Assembly (NCBI GenBank): GCA_003695505.1
Contig: RFIY01000342.1
Span: 1 to 6,013, forward strand
DNA length: 6,013 nucleotides
Source: J088 sp003695505 [NCBI: Candidatus Dadabacteria bacterium]
Lineage (GTDB): Bacteria; J088
Reading direction: 5' to 3'
In this document: one piece after another, positions 5,472 through 6,013 of the stretch
How positions within the stretch are numbered: the stretch's first letter is position 1
How the letters are laid out: the number at the start of each line of letters is the position of its first letter
Program-made: the position numbers and the translations under genes
The notes under the pieces: model-generated
The model's database searches: none
The model's input: only the letters and a program-made list of their open reading frames with translations
Told to the model about the DNA's origin: nothing

Positions 5472-6013
5472 CGGTTGAGCTCCTCGCGCAGCGCATTCAG
5501 TTTGACGACACGGGTGGCCGGTACGGGTCGCTCGTTGGTGTGAATCCAGCGCCAGCACATCGTGCCCTGATCGTGTCCGGCCGTCTCGAGCCAGTTTGGA
5601 TGGCCCGGGTCATCATGGGCAACGATGACGCGCACCGAGCCGTCCGGTTCGTAGTGGGCGGTGTGCTTGTTGATGTGTATGCGATGGTAGCGGTAGTCGA
5701 GCGACTCCATCCAGTAATTGTTGAGCTGAAAGTTCCAGTACGGGCAGGGGTCCGGGACCGGTGTCTCGATGACCAGCGCCTCGTCCGGCGCGAGGCGCCA
5801 GTGACTCATGTAGTACGCGATGTTGGGGTCGCCGCCGGCGGCAATCGATACTTCGGGATCGAACAGCGGAAGCTCGTTCGTATGTTTCTGAAAGTCACGG
5901 GACCACTTCGCAAACAGCGCGGATGCACCGGCGACCAGTAGCGACGCCTGCCGCAGTCCGTCGACGAGCTGCTCTGGCCCCAGCGGTTCGGGCTGGTCCG
6001 GACCGTTCAGGCA
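5468..6013 (-). CDS. DUF1214-like protein, C-terminal part (5' end beyond window)
   Basis: The frame is open from the right edge of the window to the stop at 5468, giving 181 residues; the true start lies outside. The internal ATG at 5809 is not the start, because the 68 residues before it continue the same conserved protein, including FAKWSRDFQKHTNELPLF (34-51) and AAGGDPNIAYY (58-68). Further conserved-looking blocks are WRLAPDEALVIE (72-83), CPYWNFQLNNYWMESLDYRY (90-109), INKHTA (114-119) and VAHDDPGHPNWLETAGH (131-147). From memory these match the DUF1214 family as found beside sulfotransferase and SDR genes. The biochemical role of that domain is not established. The aromatic- and His-rich segments suggest a binding or active-site surface, which is inference. 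The stop overlaps the sulfotransferase ATG, so the three genes form one translationally coupled operon. Confidence 0.82.
   Translation of the reverse strand, partial: CLNGPDQPEPLGPEQLVDGLRQASLLVAGASALFAKWSRDFQKHTNELPLFDPEVSIAAGGDPNIAYYMSHWRLAPDEALVIETPVPDPCPYWNFQLNNYWMESLDYRYHRIHINKHTAHYEPDGSVRVIVAHDDPGHPNWLETAGHDQGTMCWRWIHTNERPVPATRVVKLNALREELNR
5480..5485 (-). promoter_or_regulatory. Shine-Dalgarno site deciding the sulfotransferase start
   Basis: GAGGAG on the minus strand lies 8 nt before ATG 5471, inside the last codons of the DUF1214-like gene. It supports this start over the in-frame ATG at 5558. Confidence 0.8.

Noticed and set aside
5472-5558. 29-residue N-terminal extension of the sulfotransferase
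   Set aside because: It lies wholly inside the DUF1214-like coding region. The ATG at 5471 has an ideal Shine-Dalgarno site and the same ATGA overlap as the next junction.

Overview
The window is compact, high-GC bacterial chromosomal DNA with no sign of plasmid, phage or insertion-sequence sequence. A Mip/FkpA-type FKBP lipoprotein, a Tat-exported helical-repeat protein and an acyl-homoserine-lactone-synthase/FeeM-type acyltransferase suggest a proteobacterium. A gammaproteobacterium near Xanthomonadales/Nevskiales is my guess, from general gene character only.

Region 1 (1-1254, plus strand): a 17-bp perfect palindrome (12-28) precedes a tight two-gene unit. The first gene (113-832) is a GNAT-fold N-acyltransferase of the LuxI/FeeM kind. 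The second (835-1254) is a stand-alone receiver-like protein in which the phosphoacceptor Asp is replaced by Glu. A strong intrinsic terminator (1292-1326) closes this unit.

Region 2 (1352-3071, minus strand): two exported proteins, each probably with its own upstream region. One is a Tat-signal TPR-like protein resembling the TRAP-transporter T-component (TatT) fold (2190-3071). The other is an FKBP-type peptidyl-prolyl isomerase lipoprotein (1352-2092). The gap between them holds a promoter candidate and a hairpin. The gap upstream of the TPR gene holds a 7-bp inverted repeat between promoter-like hexamers.

Region 3 (3187-6013, minus strand): a translationally coupled trio, read in the order DUF1214-like protein (5' end outside the window), PAPS-dependent sulfotransferase-like protein, short-chain dehydrogenase/reductase. 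Each junction is a 4-nt ATGA overlap with a good Shine-Dalgarno site. This suggests a small pathway acting on a hydrophobic alcohol, ketone or lipid substrate, but the substrate cannot be read from the sequence.

The items most worth follow-up are the acyltransferase/pseudo-receiver pair, the DUF1214-sulfotransferase-SDR cassette, and the SDR's substituted tetrad asparagine. No RNA gene, CRISPR array or mobile element was seen.
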